From assembly GCA_019359615.1 (NCBI GenBank), contig JAHHHA010000012.1, positions 1 through 64,000 of the forward strand: a stretch of 64,000 nt of DNA. Direction: 5' to 3'. Origin of the DNA: Cyanosarcina radialis HA8281-LM2. GTDB lineage: Bacteria > Cyanobacteriota > Cyanobacteriia > Cyanobacteriales > CCAP-1448. The notes beneath the pieces were generated by a model. It made no database searches. It was not told the origin of the DNA and worked only from the letters and a program-made list of their open reading frames with translations. Positions 35,261 through 44,347 of the stretch are shown in pieces. Position 1 is the stretch's first letter. The number at the start of each line of letters is the position of its first letter. The translations under genes and the position numbers were made by a program.

Positions 35261-36028
35261 CTAAACCATACTTGCTGACATCAACTCGTCAGACATTTCA
35301 AAGTTAGCGGTGACGTTTTGCACGTCATCTAAGTTTTCTAAAGCATCGATGAGTTTGAGGAGCGATCGCGCTTGTTCTGGATCTGTCACTTCAACTGTAT
35401 TTCCAGGGAGCCAACGCAGTTCTGACTCAGTAACTTTAAACCCTTTTGCCTGTAATGTTTGGCTGAGATTTTCTAGATTTACTACTTCAGTAAATACCTC
35501 AAACCCCTGAAAATCTTCTTCTGCGATCGGATCGTAATACTCAGTTTCACTTTCCACCGCCGCCTCTAACAGCTTGTCTTCATCTACTGCACCTTGCAGC
35601 CGACAAACGCCTTTTTGCTCGAACATCCAGCTAACGCAGCCAGTTTCGCCTAAATTGCCACCATTTTTACTAAAAGCTACTCGCAAATCGGCAGCGGTGC
35701 GGTTCCGATTGTCTGTCAGGGCTTCGATTAAAACGGCTACACCTCCAGGGCCGTAACCTTCATAGCGAATTGCTTCTAAGTTGGCGCTGTCGCCTTCGAG
35801 TTTGCCAGCACCTTTAGCTATAGCCCGTTCGATATTCTCATTGGGAATCCCCGCTGCTTTGGCCTTTTCGATCGCCGTGCGTAGCTGAAAATTCCCTTCT
35901 GGATCTGGTATACCGCTTCTAGCTGCAACAATAATTGCTCGCGAAATCTGAGTAAAAGCCTTACCTTTAACCGCATCTACTCTAGCTTTTTGGCGTTTAA
36001 TATTAGCCCATTTACTATGTCCGGCCAT
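35261..36028 (-). CDS. yebC: YebC/PmpR-family protein
   Basis: This 255-residue protein has the diagnostic [27 protein letters not shown] start and [18 protein letters not shown]. YebC proteins act as DNA-binding regulators in some bacteria and, in recent work, as ribosome-associated factors that relieve stalling. The length is typical, and the neighbours give no operon link. Confidence 0.96.
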   Translation of the reverse strand: MAGHSKWANIKRQKARVDAVKGKAFTQISRAIIVAARSGIPDPEGNFQLRTAIEKAKAAGIPNENIERAIAKGAGKLEGDSANLEAIRYEGYGPGGVAVLIEALTDNRNRTAADLRVAFSKNGGNLGETGCVSWMFEQKGVCRLQGAVDEDKLLEAAVESETEYYDPIAEEDFQGFEVFTEVVNLENLSQTLQAKGFKVTESELRWLPGNTVEVTDPEQARSLLKLIDALENLDDVQNVTANFEMSDELMSASMV

Positions 36029-36038
36029 ACTGAAGAAT

Positions 36039-36101
36039 ACAGAAGTTCAGGAGTTCAGAAGTTTAGGAAGTGTTAAGTGTGGAGTGTTGAGTGTTGAGTG
36101 A
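36039..36101. repeat. Tandem repeat tract (AGTTCAGG and GTGTTGA units)
   Basis: AGAAGTTCAGGAGTTCAGAAG is followed by TTTAGGAAGTGTTAAGTG and three GTGTTGA heptamers. It is the same unit family as the array at 2527, lying between the yebC leader and the REC-GGDEF-EAL gene. Confidence 0.8.
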
Positions 36102-36131
36102 AAAATTCTCCCCTGCCTCCCCATCTCTCTC

Positions 36132-37868
36132 TCATTTTACCGGGCATTTGGGCAAATCTTTACCGCCAGTTAGCAATTTCCCAAATTCGGTAGCTGTTAG
36201 GGGCTTACTAAATAAATATCCCTGCATGATATCGCTTTTATATTCGCAAACAAAAGCCAATTCCTCTTCCGTCTCTACCCCTTCACATACTACTTTTAAA
36301 TTCAGGCTGTGCGCCATTTGAATTACCGACTTTGTGATCGTAGCATTCTTTTCATCTTGACTGATATTGCGCACGAAACTTTGGTCGATTTTTAAAATAT
36401 CGAACGGTAATTGCTGAAGATAAGTCAAAGAAGAATATCCAGTGCCAAAATCATCAATAGAAATTTGAATGCCTAACTCTTTAAGCTCGTTAAATATCAC
36501 CTTTGTCATTTTAGGATTTTGAACGATTATACTTTCAGTTAGCTCTAATTCTAAAAGTCGAGGGTCAAAATCAACCTCACTAATAATCTGCCTGATTTTT
36601 TCGCAGAGATTCGGTTGATTGAATTGATATCCCGATAAATTAACTGCTATTTGTAAATTGTCAAAACCTAATTGATGCCAGACCTTTGTTTGCAGGCAAG
36701 CAGTACGCAATACCCATTCACCAATCGGAACGATCAAACCAATTGATTCTGCTAAAGGTATAAAAGTGGCTGGAGAAATCGAACCTGCTTGAGGGTGATG
36801 CCAGCGCAATAAAGCTTCTGCACCCACGATTTTACCATTTTGCAAATCGACTTGAGGGTGGTAGTATACTTGCAATTCTTCTTGTTCCACTGCCGATCGC
36901 AAATCTGCTTCTAAGACTAAGGGATCGTAGTCAAGAACTTTCATTTCATAATTATAAAACTGATAGTTATTTCCGCCCTGATTTTTGGCCGCATACATAG
37001 CCGCATCGGCTTGTTTGATGAGGCTATTGATATTGTTGCTATTGGGCAGAGATAAAGCAATACCAATGCTAGCGTTAACAAAGATTTGATAGCCTTCGAT
37101 CGCAAACGGTTGTCTGATAATATCTAAAAGCAGGTTAGCAAACTTAGCTACATCTTGATGGCGATCGATAGTTGTTAGTACCATCGCAAAGCGATCGCCG
37201 TTCAAGCGAGCAATTATGTCATTGTCGCAGACGCAATCTTTTAACCTTTCTGCTACAGCTTTAAGTAACAAATCGCCGAACGAAGCTCCCATGTTACTAT
37301 TAATGCGGCTAAAACCGTCTAAGCCGATACATAATAGCGGCACTTGTTGGTGAGCCTGCCTTGACAAATCTAATACTTGTCGAAGCTGTTCTCTTAAGAA
37401 ACTGAGATTTGGTAAGTTAGTTAAACTATCGTAGTTAATTAAAAAATTTAGAGTTTTTTGTGCTTGACCGATCGCCGTAATATAGTGTTCTTGAATCGAG
37501 GCTCGTTTGCGAATTTGAGTGGCGATCGCTTGCAGTAACTCGGTTTTAGTAAATGGTTTAGTTAAATAATCATCTGCTCCTAAATTCATCCCTTTACGAA
37601 TATCTGCTTTAGTCGCTTTACTAGTAAGAAAAATAAAGGGAATTGTGGCAGTTAACGGCTCTCTTCTTAATTCCTTAAGTACCTGATATCCATCTAATTC
37701 AGGCATCATTACATCGCAAATAATTAGATCGGGCAGTCGCTCTTTAGCTAACTGCAAACCTATCTGTCCATTTTCGGCATCAATTACATCAAAGTCTTCA
37801 TTGTTCAACAGTTTTATTAAGCTAGTGCGAATAATATTATCGTCTTCAATTACTAAAACTTTTTTCAT
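36132..37868 (-). CDS. Response regulator with GGDEF and EAL domains
   Basis: This 578-residue protein has a CheY receiver with D52 (ICDVMMPELDG). A GGDEF domain (about 140-300) follows, with the active-site loop degenerate (RLNGDRFAMVL instead of GGDEF). The EAL domain (about 320-565) is intact: EALLRWHHP, ELTESIIV, IDDFGTGYSSL, KIDQSFV, CEGVETEEEL, QGYLFSKP. A c-di-GMP phosphodiesterase controlled by phosphorylation is the best prediction; the GGDEF part may bind GTP as a regulator. No cognate kinase is adjacent. Confidence 0.93.
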   Translation of the reverse strand: MKKVLVIEDDNIIRTSLIKLLNNEDFDVIDAENGQIGLQLAKERLPDLIICDVMMPELDGYQVLKELRREPLTATIPFIFLTSKATKADIRKGMNLGADDYLTKPFTKTELLQAIATQIRKRASIQEHYITAIGQAQKTLNFLINYDSLTNLPNLSFLREQLRQVLDLSRQAHQQVPLLCIGLDGFSRINSNMGASFGDLLLKAVAERLKDCVCDNDIIARLNGDRFAMVLTTIDRHQDVAKFANLLLDIIRQPFAIEGYQIFVNASIGIALSLPNSNNINSLIKQADAAMYAAKNQGGNNYQFYNYEMKVLDYDPLVLEADLRSAVEQEELQVYYHPQVDLQNGKIVGAEALLRWHHPQAGSISPATFIPLAESIGLIVPIGEWVLRTACLQTKVWHQLGFDNLQIAVNLSGYQFNQPNLCEKIRQIISEVDFDPRLLELELTESIIVQNPKMTKVIFNELKELGIQISIDDFGTGYSSLTYLQQLPFDILKIDQSFVRNISQDEKNATITKSVIQMAHSLNLKVVCEGVETEEELAFVCEYKSDIMQGYLFSKPLTATEFGKLLTGGKDLPKCPVK

Positions 37869-38205
37869 TTGATTGGCTTGTAAAAATTTTAATAAAGCTG
37901 CTAATCGTTAAGGCGATCGCTAGCTTTAATACGAGATAATTGTTCAGGCTGTGGATGTTGCTAGATAGCGTTTAGTAAATTTCTATACTATTTCGCAATT
38001 TTGGCTATACTATAGCGATATTATGAAGTCATAAAGAGTCTTAGTGTTATATTATAAAAGTTTAGGTTTAATTTCATCAGCAATTATACTGAAACTTTGA
38101 CTAGCTCCAGCGATCGCTTACGTTAAAATACTGAGCGATCGAATTCACCTGCAATTCTTAATCAAAGATTGCGAACTGCGAATTGCGAATTGTAAATTGT
38201 TTTGA
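37869..38205. other. Intergenic region without a gene
   Basis: About 340 AT-rich bases lie between two minus-strand genes. A GCGAACTGCGAATTGCGAATT tract at about 38170-38195 belongs to the same small repeat family found before the kinase gene at 31510 and at about 57455. I see no convincing reading frame. The upstream control region of the REC-GGDEF-EAL gene must lie here. Confidence 0.5.
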
Positions 38206-39039
38206 CTACTTACTGCCTGTAAAAGTAATACCTCGAATAAAATAGCGATTGAAAAAGGCATAAATGGCTAGCGGTGGTAAAGTAAACACCATAGATGCAG
38301 CCATAATATAATTCCAATACGTGATGTATTGTCCCTTGAATTTATTTAAACCCAGAGGAAGAGTAAACAGTTCTTCATCAAAAGAGATTACTAAGGGAGT
38401 TAAGAAGTTATTCCAAGAAGCCATAAAAATAAAGATTGCTTGCGCGGCTAAAGCAGGTTTAGCTAAAGGTAAAACTACTTGCCAAAAAGTTTCCCTCGAA
38501 TTCAATCCATCTAAGGCGGCAGCTTCTTCTAATTCTTTAGGGAAATTCAGGAAAAATTGTCGCATCATAAAAATAAAGGTAGCATTTACTACGTTGGGTA
38601 TAATTAAACCCTGATAAGAATTTAACCATCCCAGAGATTTCAAGATTAAAAAATTAGGAATTAAGGTAATTTGTCCGGGAATCATTAAAACTGCCAAAAT
38701 TATCAAAAACCAAAATTTATTACCTGGAAATCGCATTCTAGCTAAAGCGTAACCAGCCATAGAATTAAATAAGATATTAAAGCCCGTAACGAAAATAGCC
38801 ACCACGATACTATTGAGCAACCATCGACCGAACAAAGGCTCTTTAAAAAAAATTTCTTTGTAGTTATCTAAAGTAAAACTGTGTGGAATAAAATTTAAGC
38901 CAGTAGCAGAAATTTCTGCTAAAGATTTAAAAGAAGCAGATAATGCCCACAAAAAAGGAATAACTGTAACGATCGCATACAAGCAGAGAATGATATAGAG
39001 AATTATTTTGAGGTTAAAAGATTTTCGTATGTAGTTCAT
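38206..39039 (-). CDS. Sugar ABC transporter permease, MalG type
   Basis: This 277-residue protein has six predicted membrane helices. The EAA loop that docks the ATPase reads ELEEAAALDGLNSRETFWQVVLPLAKPAL, and VIPFLWALSASFKS is typical of MalG/UgpE permeases. It is encoded 27 bases after its MalF-type partner. Neither the ATPase nor the binding protein is in the window, so the sugar is unknown. Confidence 0.92.
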   Translation of the reverse strand: MNYIRKSFNLKIILYIILCLYAIVTVIPFLWALSASFKSLAEISATGLNFIPHSFTLDNYKEIFFKEPLFGRWLLNSIVVAIFVTGFNILFNSMAGYALARMRFPGNKFWFLIILAVLMIPGQITLIPNFLILKSLGWLNSYQGLIIPNVVNATFIFMMRQFFLNFPKELEEAAALDGLNSRETFWQVVLPLAKPALAAQAIFIFMASWNNFLTPLVISFDEELFTLPLGLNKFKGQYITYWNYIMAASMVFTLPPLAIYAFFNRYFIRGITFTGSK

Positions 39040-39066
39040 GACCCATAAACTAAAGTCGCTAACAAT

Positions 39067-40020
39067 CTAATCTAAACTATTAGTCTGAAAAAGTTGACGT
39101 TGAATGAGAGTAAAGATCGTAATGGCGATCGCCAACATCAACGCTAGCGCAGCCGCATATCCTAAATCTAAACTTTTAAATACGTATTGATATATTAAGA
39201 GAACCACTGTTAAAGTTGAATTGTTAGGTCCTCCAGAACCGGATGAGAATATATAAGATTGATCGAATAATTGAAACGTGCCGATCGTCCCCATCACTGC
39301 AATAAAGAAAGTCACGGGTTTGAGCAAAGGCAAGGTGATATGAGTAAATTGCTTCCATTTGCTAATGCCATCAATGGTAGCAGCTTCATACAAACTTACA
39401 GGAATATCTTGCAATGCTGCCAAATAAACCACCATGAAAAATGGTGCTGTTGACCAAATATTCATTAACATAATCGATTTGAGAGCCACTGCCGGATCTC
39501 CAATCCAATTATAAGTAGGTAGTCCAATTCGAGACAGAATGCCGTTGAGCAAACCGTTGGAATTGTAAATCCACATAAAAATTAAAGTTAATACGGCTGA
39601 AGAAGTCACAGTTGGCAAAAAGAAGATAACTCGAAACCAGTTTTTGCCTCTAATTTGTGAATTTAAAATAACGGCTAAACTTAAAGCTAAGATAGTTTGA
39701 GCGGGAACTACAATTGCCACGTATTCTACTGTATTTTTCAGAGCGATCCATACGCGATCGTCCCTAGCTATGCGCAGGAAATTTCTGAAGCCAGTAAATT
39801 CATAGCTAATTTCACCTAAAATTTGAACTCGATGAAAAGCTAGAAAAATAGCATAACCCAGCGGCAAAATTAGAAAAGTACCTATAACCAAAATGGCAGG
39901 CATCATAAAATAGTATGCCGATCCGGCTTCTCTCACATCGCGGCGCTGCAAAAATTGTTTGGCGATCGAGCATAAATATTCTCTACCATTTAATAGCCAT
40001 TTATATTGCTCTGCGTCCAT
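39067..40020 (-). CDS. Sugar ABC transporter permease, MalF type
   Basis: This 317-residue protein has six membrane helices after a cytosolic N-terminus. The EAA motif is SLYEAATIDGISKWKQFTHITLPLLKPV. It forms the inner-membrane channel with the MalG-type protein encoded directly downstream. The operon seems to begin here, since the upstream region holds only a dispersed repeat. Confidence 0.92.
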   Translation of the reverse strand: MDAEQYKWLLNGREYLCSIAKQFLQRRDVREAGSAYYFMMPAILVIGTFLILPLGYAIFLAFHRVQILGEISYEFTGFRNFLRIARDDRVWIALKNTVEYVAIVVPAQTILALSLAVILNSQIRGKNWFRVIFFLPTVTSSAVLTLIFMWIYNSNGLLNGILSRIGLPTYNWIGDPAVALKSIMLMNIWSTAPFFMVVYLAALQDIPVSLYEAATIDGISKWKQFTHITLPLLKPVTFFIAVMGTIGTFQLFDQSYIFSSGSGGPNNSTLTVVLLIYQYVFKSLDLGYAAALALMLAIAITIFTLIQRQLFQTNSLD

Positions 40021-40060
40021 CTGTTTGAATGATGAATAATAAATTTAGCAAGCCTAAAGC

Positions 40061-40125
40061 GGTGCGTGACGACGGATTGTTGAACTAAAGTTATAGCAAG
40101 GTCTATCGCCGTCTAACGCACCCTA
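40061..40125. repeat. Second copy of the GGTGCGT...ACGCACC hairpin repeat
   Basis: GGTGCGTGACGACGG (40061-40075) and CCGTCTAACGCACC (40109-40122) flank a loop that shares ATTGTTGAA(C/T)TAAAG with the copy at 3510 but is 11 bases longer. The arms are well conserved and the loop is variable, as expected for a mobile hairpin element. Confidence 0.75.
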
Positions 40126-40190
40126 CTTTAATGCTTCATTTTAGGTTGCTTGCTCCTTTTTGTGTTAACTGGGCATAAGTCTCGATCGCA

Positions 40191-40877
40191 TTAGCTACGA
40201 GTAGCTTCTAGAAGGCGAGAGAAGTAAAATTTAGTTCCGATCGTCGTTTGCCTTTGAACTTTCAAACCATGACTTTCGAGAATTTTGATGATATCTTTAG
40301 CGCGATGTTGATAAGCGCGAGTCGCTTTACTGGCACCAGGGAAGAAACTACCGATTTTCTTGAGAATCGTTAACATACAGGTTTTGGGCGCAAAACTCAA
40401 AATCAACCGCGATTCGGCTAGAGAAGCGAGGTGAGCGATCATCTCGGCCGCTTGTTCTTGGGGGTAATGAATCAGTACGTCCAGGCAAATAACCGTATGA
40501 GCGCGATCGCTCAAACTCTCTAAATCTTGTACCGTAAAGTTGGGGTTCTCGTTGTTGCCTAAAGCGGCTGCGGCTCTTTGCTTGGCTTCCGACACCATTT
40601 TTTCGGAAATATCGCTAGCTCTAACCTTAGCACCTGCTTTGGCCAGCGGGATGCTCAGACTGCCCACCCCGCAGCCAGCATCGCAGATGGTTAAATCAGC
40701 CAAGTTGCCATCGGCTGTCAACCAACTAATAACCGTATCGACCGTTTGCTGATGTCCCGTGCGGATATCTAACTGCACTTTGTTGACTTCGCCATCGCCA
40801 TAAATCCGCTGCCAGCGGTCAAATCCCGTGGAATTAAAATAGTCTTGAACTATGGCTTTATCGTCTGTAGCATTCAT
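40191..40877 (-). CDS. chlM: Magnesium protoporphyrin IX methyltransferase (ChlM)
   Basis: This 228-residue enzyme methylates the 13-propionate of Mg-protoporphyrin IX with SAM, an early step of chlorophyll synthesis. Family stretches are VQDYFNSTGFDRWQRIYGDGEVNKVQLDIRTGH at the N-terminus, motif I DAGCGVG at 66-72, FVQDLESL-like TVQDLESL, and LILSFAPKTC. No other chlorophyll gene is nearby. Confidence 0.96.
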   Translation of the reverse strand: MNATDDKAIVQDYFNSTGFDRWQRIYGDGEVNKVQLDIRTGHQQTVDTVISWLTADGNLADLTICDAGCGVGSLSIPLAKAGAKVRASDISEKMVSEAKQRAAAALGNNENPNFTVQDLESLSDRAHTVICLDVLIHYPQEQAAEMIAHLASLAESRLILSFAPKTCMLTILKKIGSFFPGASKATRAYQHRAKDIIKILESHGLKVQRQTTIGTKFYFSRLLEATRS

Positions 40878-40958
40878 AAATTTGCTTGAATTCCCAATTG
40901 CTGACCACCTTTATCACAATATCAGTAAGCCGTGCGGCGTTTAACTTGCAGATTCAGC

Positions 40959-41423
40959 TTAAGGGTAATTATTTGGGTGTTCAATTGGTAATCCCTCACT
41001 TGCTGCGGCTGCGTTCAACTCGTTATCTGCCGACACCAACGTTAGAGGAGGTAAGTTGTTAGATATGCAAATGGCGTTGACTGCACAAGCTGCCGATAGT
41101 TGAATCGCGTCATAACCTCTTAAGCCATAGGTTTCAGCCAAAATTATCCCACGGCTGATTACGTTTTCTGTAATTTGAACTATTCGATAGTCTGTTTGCA
41201 AATCGTTTTTAAGTTGACTGCATACCAGCATTGCATCTGCGGTGCTGATACTTCCACCACGGGATCGTCGGACGATCGCTGCTACAATTTCAACGCTAGC
41301 AATGGCGGCAATAAACACTTCATTGTTTAAAGCTAAGTCGAATAGTCCCAACACCCATGCCGCTCCAGTTTCGCTGATGTAACGTTTGACTAAGGCACTA
41401 CTATCTAAAAAGTAGACTGCCAT
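40959..41423 (-). CDS. PIN-domain protein, VapC-like toxin
   Basis: This 154-residue protein begins MAVYFLDSSALVKRYISETGA, with the first PIN acidic residue D7. Other acidic sites are E45 in IASVEIVAA and the D in LRGYDAIQLSAA. PIN toxins are Mg-dependent RNases that cut tRNA or rRNA. The ATG follows the stop of the putative antitoxin with no gap, which supports coupling. Confidence 0.88.
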   Translation of the reverse strand: MAVYFLDSSALVKRYISETGAAWVLGLFDLALNNEVFIAAIASVEIVAAIVRRSRGGSISTADAMLVCSQLKNDLQTDYRIVQITENVISRGIILAETYGLRGYDAIQLSAACAVNAICISNNLPPLTLVSADNELNAAAASEGLPIEHPNNYP

Positions 41424-41687
41424 CTAGCGTCGTTCCTCTATCAGTGTTTCAGATACAGGTTTTCCCTCGACCTGAATCAACCGTCGTTCGGTTAGTCGAT
41501 CCTCGGTAGATCGCTCGATCTTTCTGACCAAGCCAGAATTTAGCAGCGATCTATGAAACGCTGTTCTTTCGGGATCTTCTTCTTGGCTAATCAGATATTT
41601 CTGAATAACTTGGTTAAGCTGCTGTAGTTCATTTAATTCAAGTGTTTTAATCCGATCGAGTATTTCGTTAAGAATTGCTTGAGCCAT
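41424..41687 (-). CDS. Putative antitoxin paired with the PIN toxin
   Basis: This ~87-residue helical protein (MAQAILNEILDRIKTLELNELQQLNQVIQKYL) ends in a basic/charged tail (LIQVEGKPVSETLIEERR). I chose ATG 41687, but an ATG at 41735 is in frame. It has no classic ribbon-helix-helix or AbrB fold that I recognise. The antitoxin role is inferred from its size and its abutting PIN partner. Confidence 0.7.
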   Translation of the reverse strand: MAQAILNEILDRIKTLELNELQQLNQVIQKYLISQEEDPERTAFHRSLLNSGLVRKIERSTEDRLTERRLIQVEGKPVSETLIEERR

Positions 41688-41737
41688 AAATTGCTGATTT
41701 AGATAGGGAATAGCTGCTTGAAGCCGAAGAGACATTT

Positions 41738-41763
41738 GGAGGTAGAGCGATCGCTCTACCTCC
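41738..41763. other. 26-base perfect palindrome centred on a HIP1-type site
   Basis: GGAGGTAGAGCGA is followed directly by its reverse complement, with no loop. It lies between the htpG stop and the antitoxin gene. It could be a transcript end, an operator for the toxin-antitoxin pair, or a repeat. No T-run follows on the minus strand. Confidence 0.6.
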
Positions 41764-41802
41764 CATTTTAAATGACAGCTATTGCTTGTAGATGCGATCG
41801 AA

Positions 41803-43818
41803 TTAAGATCTTTCTGTCAGCCGAGTCAGCACTTGATTCGATCGCTCGACGAAAGATTTCATGCCTTCCGCATCAAACCCTTTTTGATTCATCAGCGCCA
41901 GATCGTAGACGTGCTGGCAAATCAGGTTAACCAGTTGCCCGCTGGGAGATTCGCCTTCACCTTGAATGATGCTTCCCTGACTCAAGTTGGCCAAATTTTG
42001 AATCAATGGGTGGGCCGTATTTACTACTAAGATATGATCTTCAGGAAACTCGGCCATTTGCTGTTGCATCATAGCAGTCATATCCCGCATCCGCCGGACA
42101 AACTCCGGCAGTAGTACCATAGCAGGCGGCGTTCCTTGGGGATCTTCAGATTTTAACGCTTCCGTGCGCACGTTTACCCTCGGTTTGTTGAGGGCTTTTT
42201 CAAATATCTCTTTGATTTGTTCGCTGCGAGTTTTATTAGTTTGAGGATCGACGATTTCCCCAGCTTTATCTTTGTCGAGGAGAGTTTCATCTAAATCGGC
42301 ATCGACACGAGCAAACTTAACATCAGGATATTCTTGTTCCAAAAAGTTGATGAAGTGAGTATCGATAAAGGAGTCCATAAATAGGACTTCCAAATCCTGA
42401 CTTTTGTGCAGTTGCACGTAGGGCGCTTGAGTACCTTCATCAGTACAGTAGAACACCCGATTTTCGTGTTTCTCTTTATTGCGTTCTAGGTATTCTTTTA
42501 AAGTGGTGTAATTGGTCTTATTGTTTGAGCTTTCCTCGTCAGATTTCGCTCCATCAGCAGGGGTAACATCTTGCCAAACATCGTCATTTTCAGCTTTTAC
42601 CTGAACCTCTGGAGTTTCAGAACCCTCTACTTCTTTGCTCTTTTGCGCCCCTATTTCTAACTCTTTGGTGGTGCGATAAATAACGATGTCTTCAACTTGC
42701 TTTTTAAACTTCTCGTCGTTCAAAGCGCCAAATTTAACAAAGGTGCTGATATCTTGCCAGCAGTTGATATATGCTTCGCGACTGTCGTTATAAAGTTCTT
42801 TGAGTCGATCGCCTACTTTTTTGGCAATATAATCGGCAATCCGGCGCACCGTGCGATTATTCGTTAAGGAACTGCGAGAGACGTTTAGCGGAATATCAGT
42901 GCTGTCAATTACTCCCCGCAATGGTAAAAGAAACTTGGGAATAATTTCTTCGCAGCGATCGCTCACAAATACCTGATTGCAAAACAGTTTTGCTTGTCCT
43001 TTAGTAACATCAACGTCGGGTCTTAATTTAGGAAAAAACAGAATGCCGTTGAGGATAAAAGGATAATCTGTATTCAAATGCACCCACAACAGCGGTTCTT
43101 CTTGGAAGGGATAAAGGTAGCGGTAAAACTCTAGATAATCTTCTTTCTTCAAGTTTTGCGGCGATTCCTTCCAAAGAGCCTTTTGTTGGTTGATGACTTC
43201 CCCTTCTAATTTGATGGGGAAGGGCATGAAATCGCAGTAAGTTTTGATTAACTGCCGCACCCTGGCTGATTCTATGTATTCTAATTCTTCTTCTTGAAGG
43301 GTGAGAGTAACTGTAGTACCGCGCTGAGTTCTTGCAGATTCTTCCAAATTAAATTCTGGCGAACCATCGCACGACCAATGAACTGCTTCTGCTCCTTCTT
43401 GATATGAAAGAGTATCTATTTCTACTTTGGTAGCTACCATAAAGGTAGAATAGAAACCCAAACCAAAATGTCCGATAATTTCGCGATCGCTTTCGGTTTT
43501 ATATTTCTGAATAAACTCTTCGGCACTGGAGAAAGCCACTTGGTTGATGTATTTTTTTACCTCATCGGCAGTCATGCCGATGCCGTTATCGGAAATTGAA
43601 AGAGTTTTGAGGTTTTTGTCGATCGAAATGTTAATTTCTGGCTCACCAATCTCGCCAGTATTTTCTCCAGACAAAGACACCATTTTGAGTTTTTGAATGG
43701 CATCTACGCCGTTAGAAATTAATTCCCGCAAAAAGATTTCGTGATCGGTGTAGAGAGACTTTTTGATGATGGGAAAGATATTTTCGGTGTGGATGGTAAT
43801 CGTGCCTTGTTCTCGCAT
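41803..43818 (-). CDS. htpG: Hsp90 chaperone HtpG
   Basis: This 671-residue protein shows the GHKL ATPase start TENIFPIIKKSLYTDHEIFLRELISNGVDAI, ISDNGIGM, and HFGLGFYSTFMVA, then the middle domain with NVSRSSL. Cyanobacterial HtpG is important under heat and cold and aids phycobilisome and tetrapyrrole proteins. I chose ATG 43818; a 29-residue N-terminal extension in frame is not family-like. An acidic linker (about 465-500) interrupts the middle domain region. Confidence 0.95.
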   Translation of the reverse strand: MREQGTITIHTENIFPIIKKSLYTDHEIFLRELISNGVDAIQKLKMVSLSGENTGEIGEPEINISIDKNLKTLSISDNGIGMTADEVKKYINQVAFSSAEEFIQKYKTESDREIIGHFGLGFYSTFMVATKVEIDTLSYQEGAEAVHWSCDGSPEFNLEESARTQRGTTVTLTLQEEELEYIESARVRQLIKTYCDFMPFPIKLEGEVINQQKALWKESPQNLKKEDYLEFYRYLYPFQEEPLLWVHLNTDYPFILNGILFFPKLRPDVDVTKGQAKLFCNQVFVSDRCEEIIPKFLLPLRGVIDSTDIPLNVSRSSLTNNRTVRRIADYIAKKVGDRLKELYNDSREAYINCWQDISTFVKFGALNDEKFKKQVEDIVIYRTTKELEIGAQKSKEVEGSETPEVQVKAENDDVWQDVTPADGAKSDEESSNNKTNYTTLKEYLERNKEKHENRVFYCTDEGTQAPYVQLHKSQDLEVLFMDSFIDTHFINFLEQEYPDVKFARVDADLDETLLDKDKAGEIVDPQTNKTRSEQIKEIFEKALNKPRVNVRTEALKSEDPQGTPPAMVLLPEFVRRMRDMTAMMQQQMAEFPEDHILVVNTAHPLIQNLANLSQGSIIQGEGESPSGQLVNLICQHVYDLALMNQKGFDAEGMKSFVERSNQVLTRLTERS

Positions 43819-44059
43819 ATGTCCTTGTGGTTGAATCGTTAAAAGTGTAGAGTAACTCGACCATAATATCCCTACTATTATCGAGTTTTTACCGGAATAT
43901 TTCAACTAATGCACCGCCAGACGCAACCGGAAGCTTACCTGTGGGCGATCGCTCCCCACAAGAGGCAAAATACCTGCCCCACAATAAATTTTATATTTGC
44001 GCGAGAAGCGATCGCGTTGGGCGATAACATAATCTAGATCTTCTAACTCCACAAATAGG

Positions 44060-44347
44060 ATGTCGCCAATAACCCTAAATCAAAAGATTTCAGTTCCCGA
44101 AGACGTGCTGGTACAAGTGCTTGATGGGGAATCAGTGCTGCTGAACCTGCAAAACGAGCAGTATTATGGCTTGGATGATATCGGCACCAGAATGTGGGAA
44201 GTGCTGGCAGAAAGCCAATCGATCGAGGAAGCATATCGAGTATTATTAGCTGAATATCAGGTGGAACCAGAGCAGTTACGCCAAGATTTACAGGTCTTGC
44301 TCGAAAAATTGGTAGAACATGGGTTGGTCGAACTTAGTAATCCGTAA
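44060..44347 (+). CDS. Lasso peptide biosynthesis B1 protein (PqqD-like leader recognition)
   Basis: This 95-residue PqqD/RRE-fold protein (VLVQVLDGESVLLNLQNEQYYGLDDIGTRMWEVL...VLLEKLVEHGLVEL) binds the leader of a ribosomally made precursor peptide and presents it to the processing enzymes. It overlaps the B2 gene by 29 bases. Split B1/B2 proteins are typical of lasso clusters outside the microcin J25 group. It opens the cluster, which has no other gene in the 240 bases upstream. Confidence 0.92.
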   Translation: MSPITLNQKISVPEDVLVQVLDGESVLLNLQNEQYYGLDDIGTRMWEVLAESQSIEEAYRVLLAEYQVEPEQLRQDLQVLLEKLVEHGLVELSNP

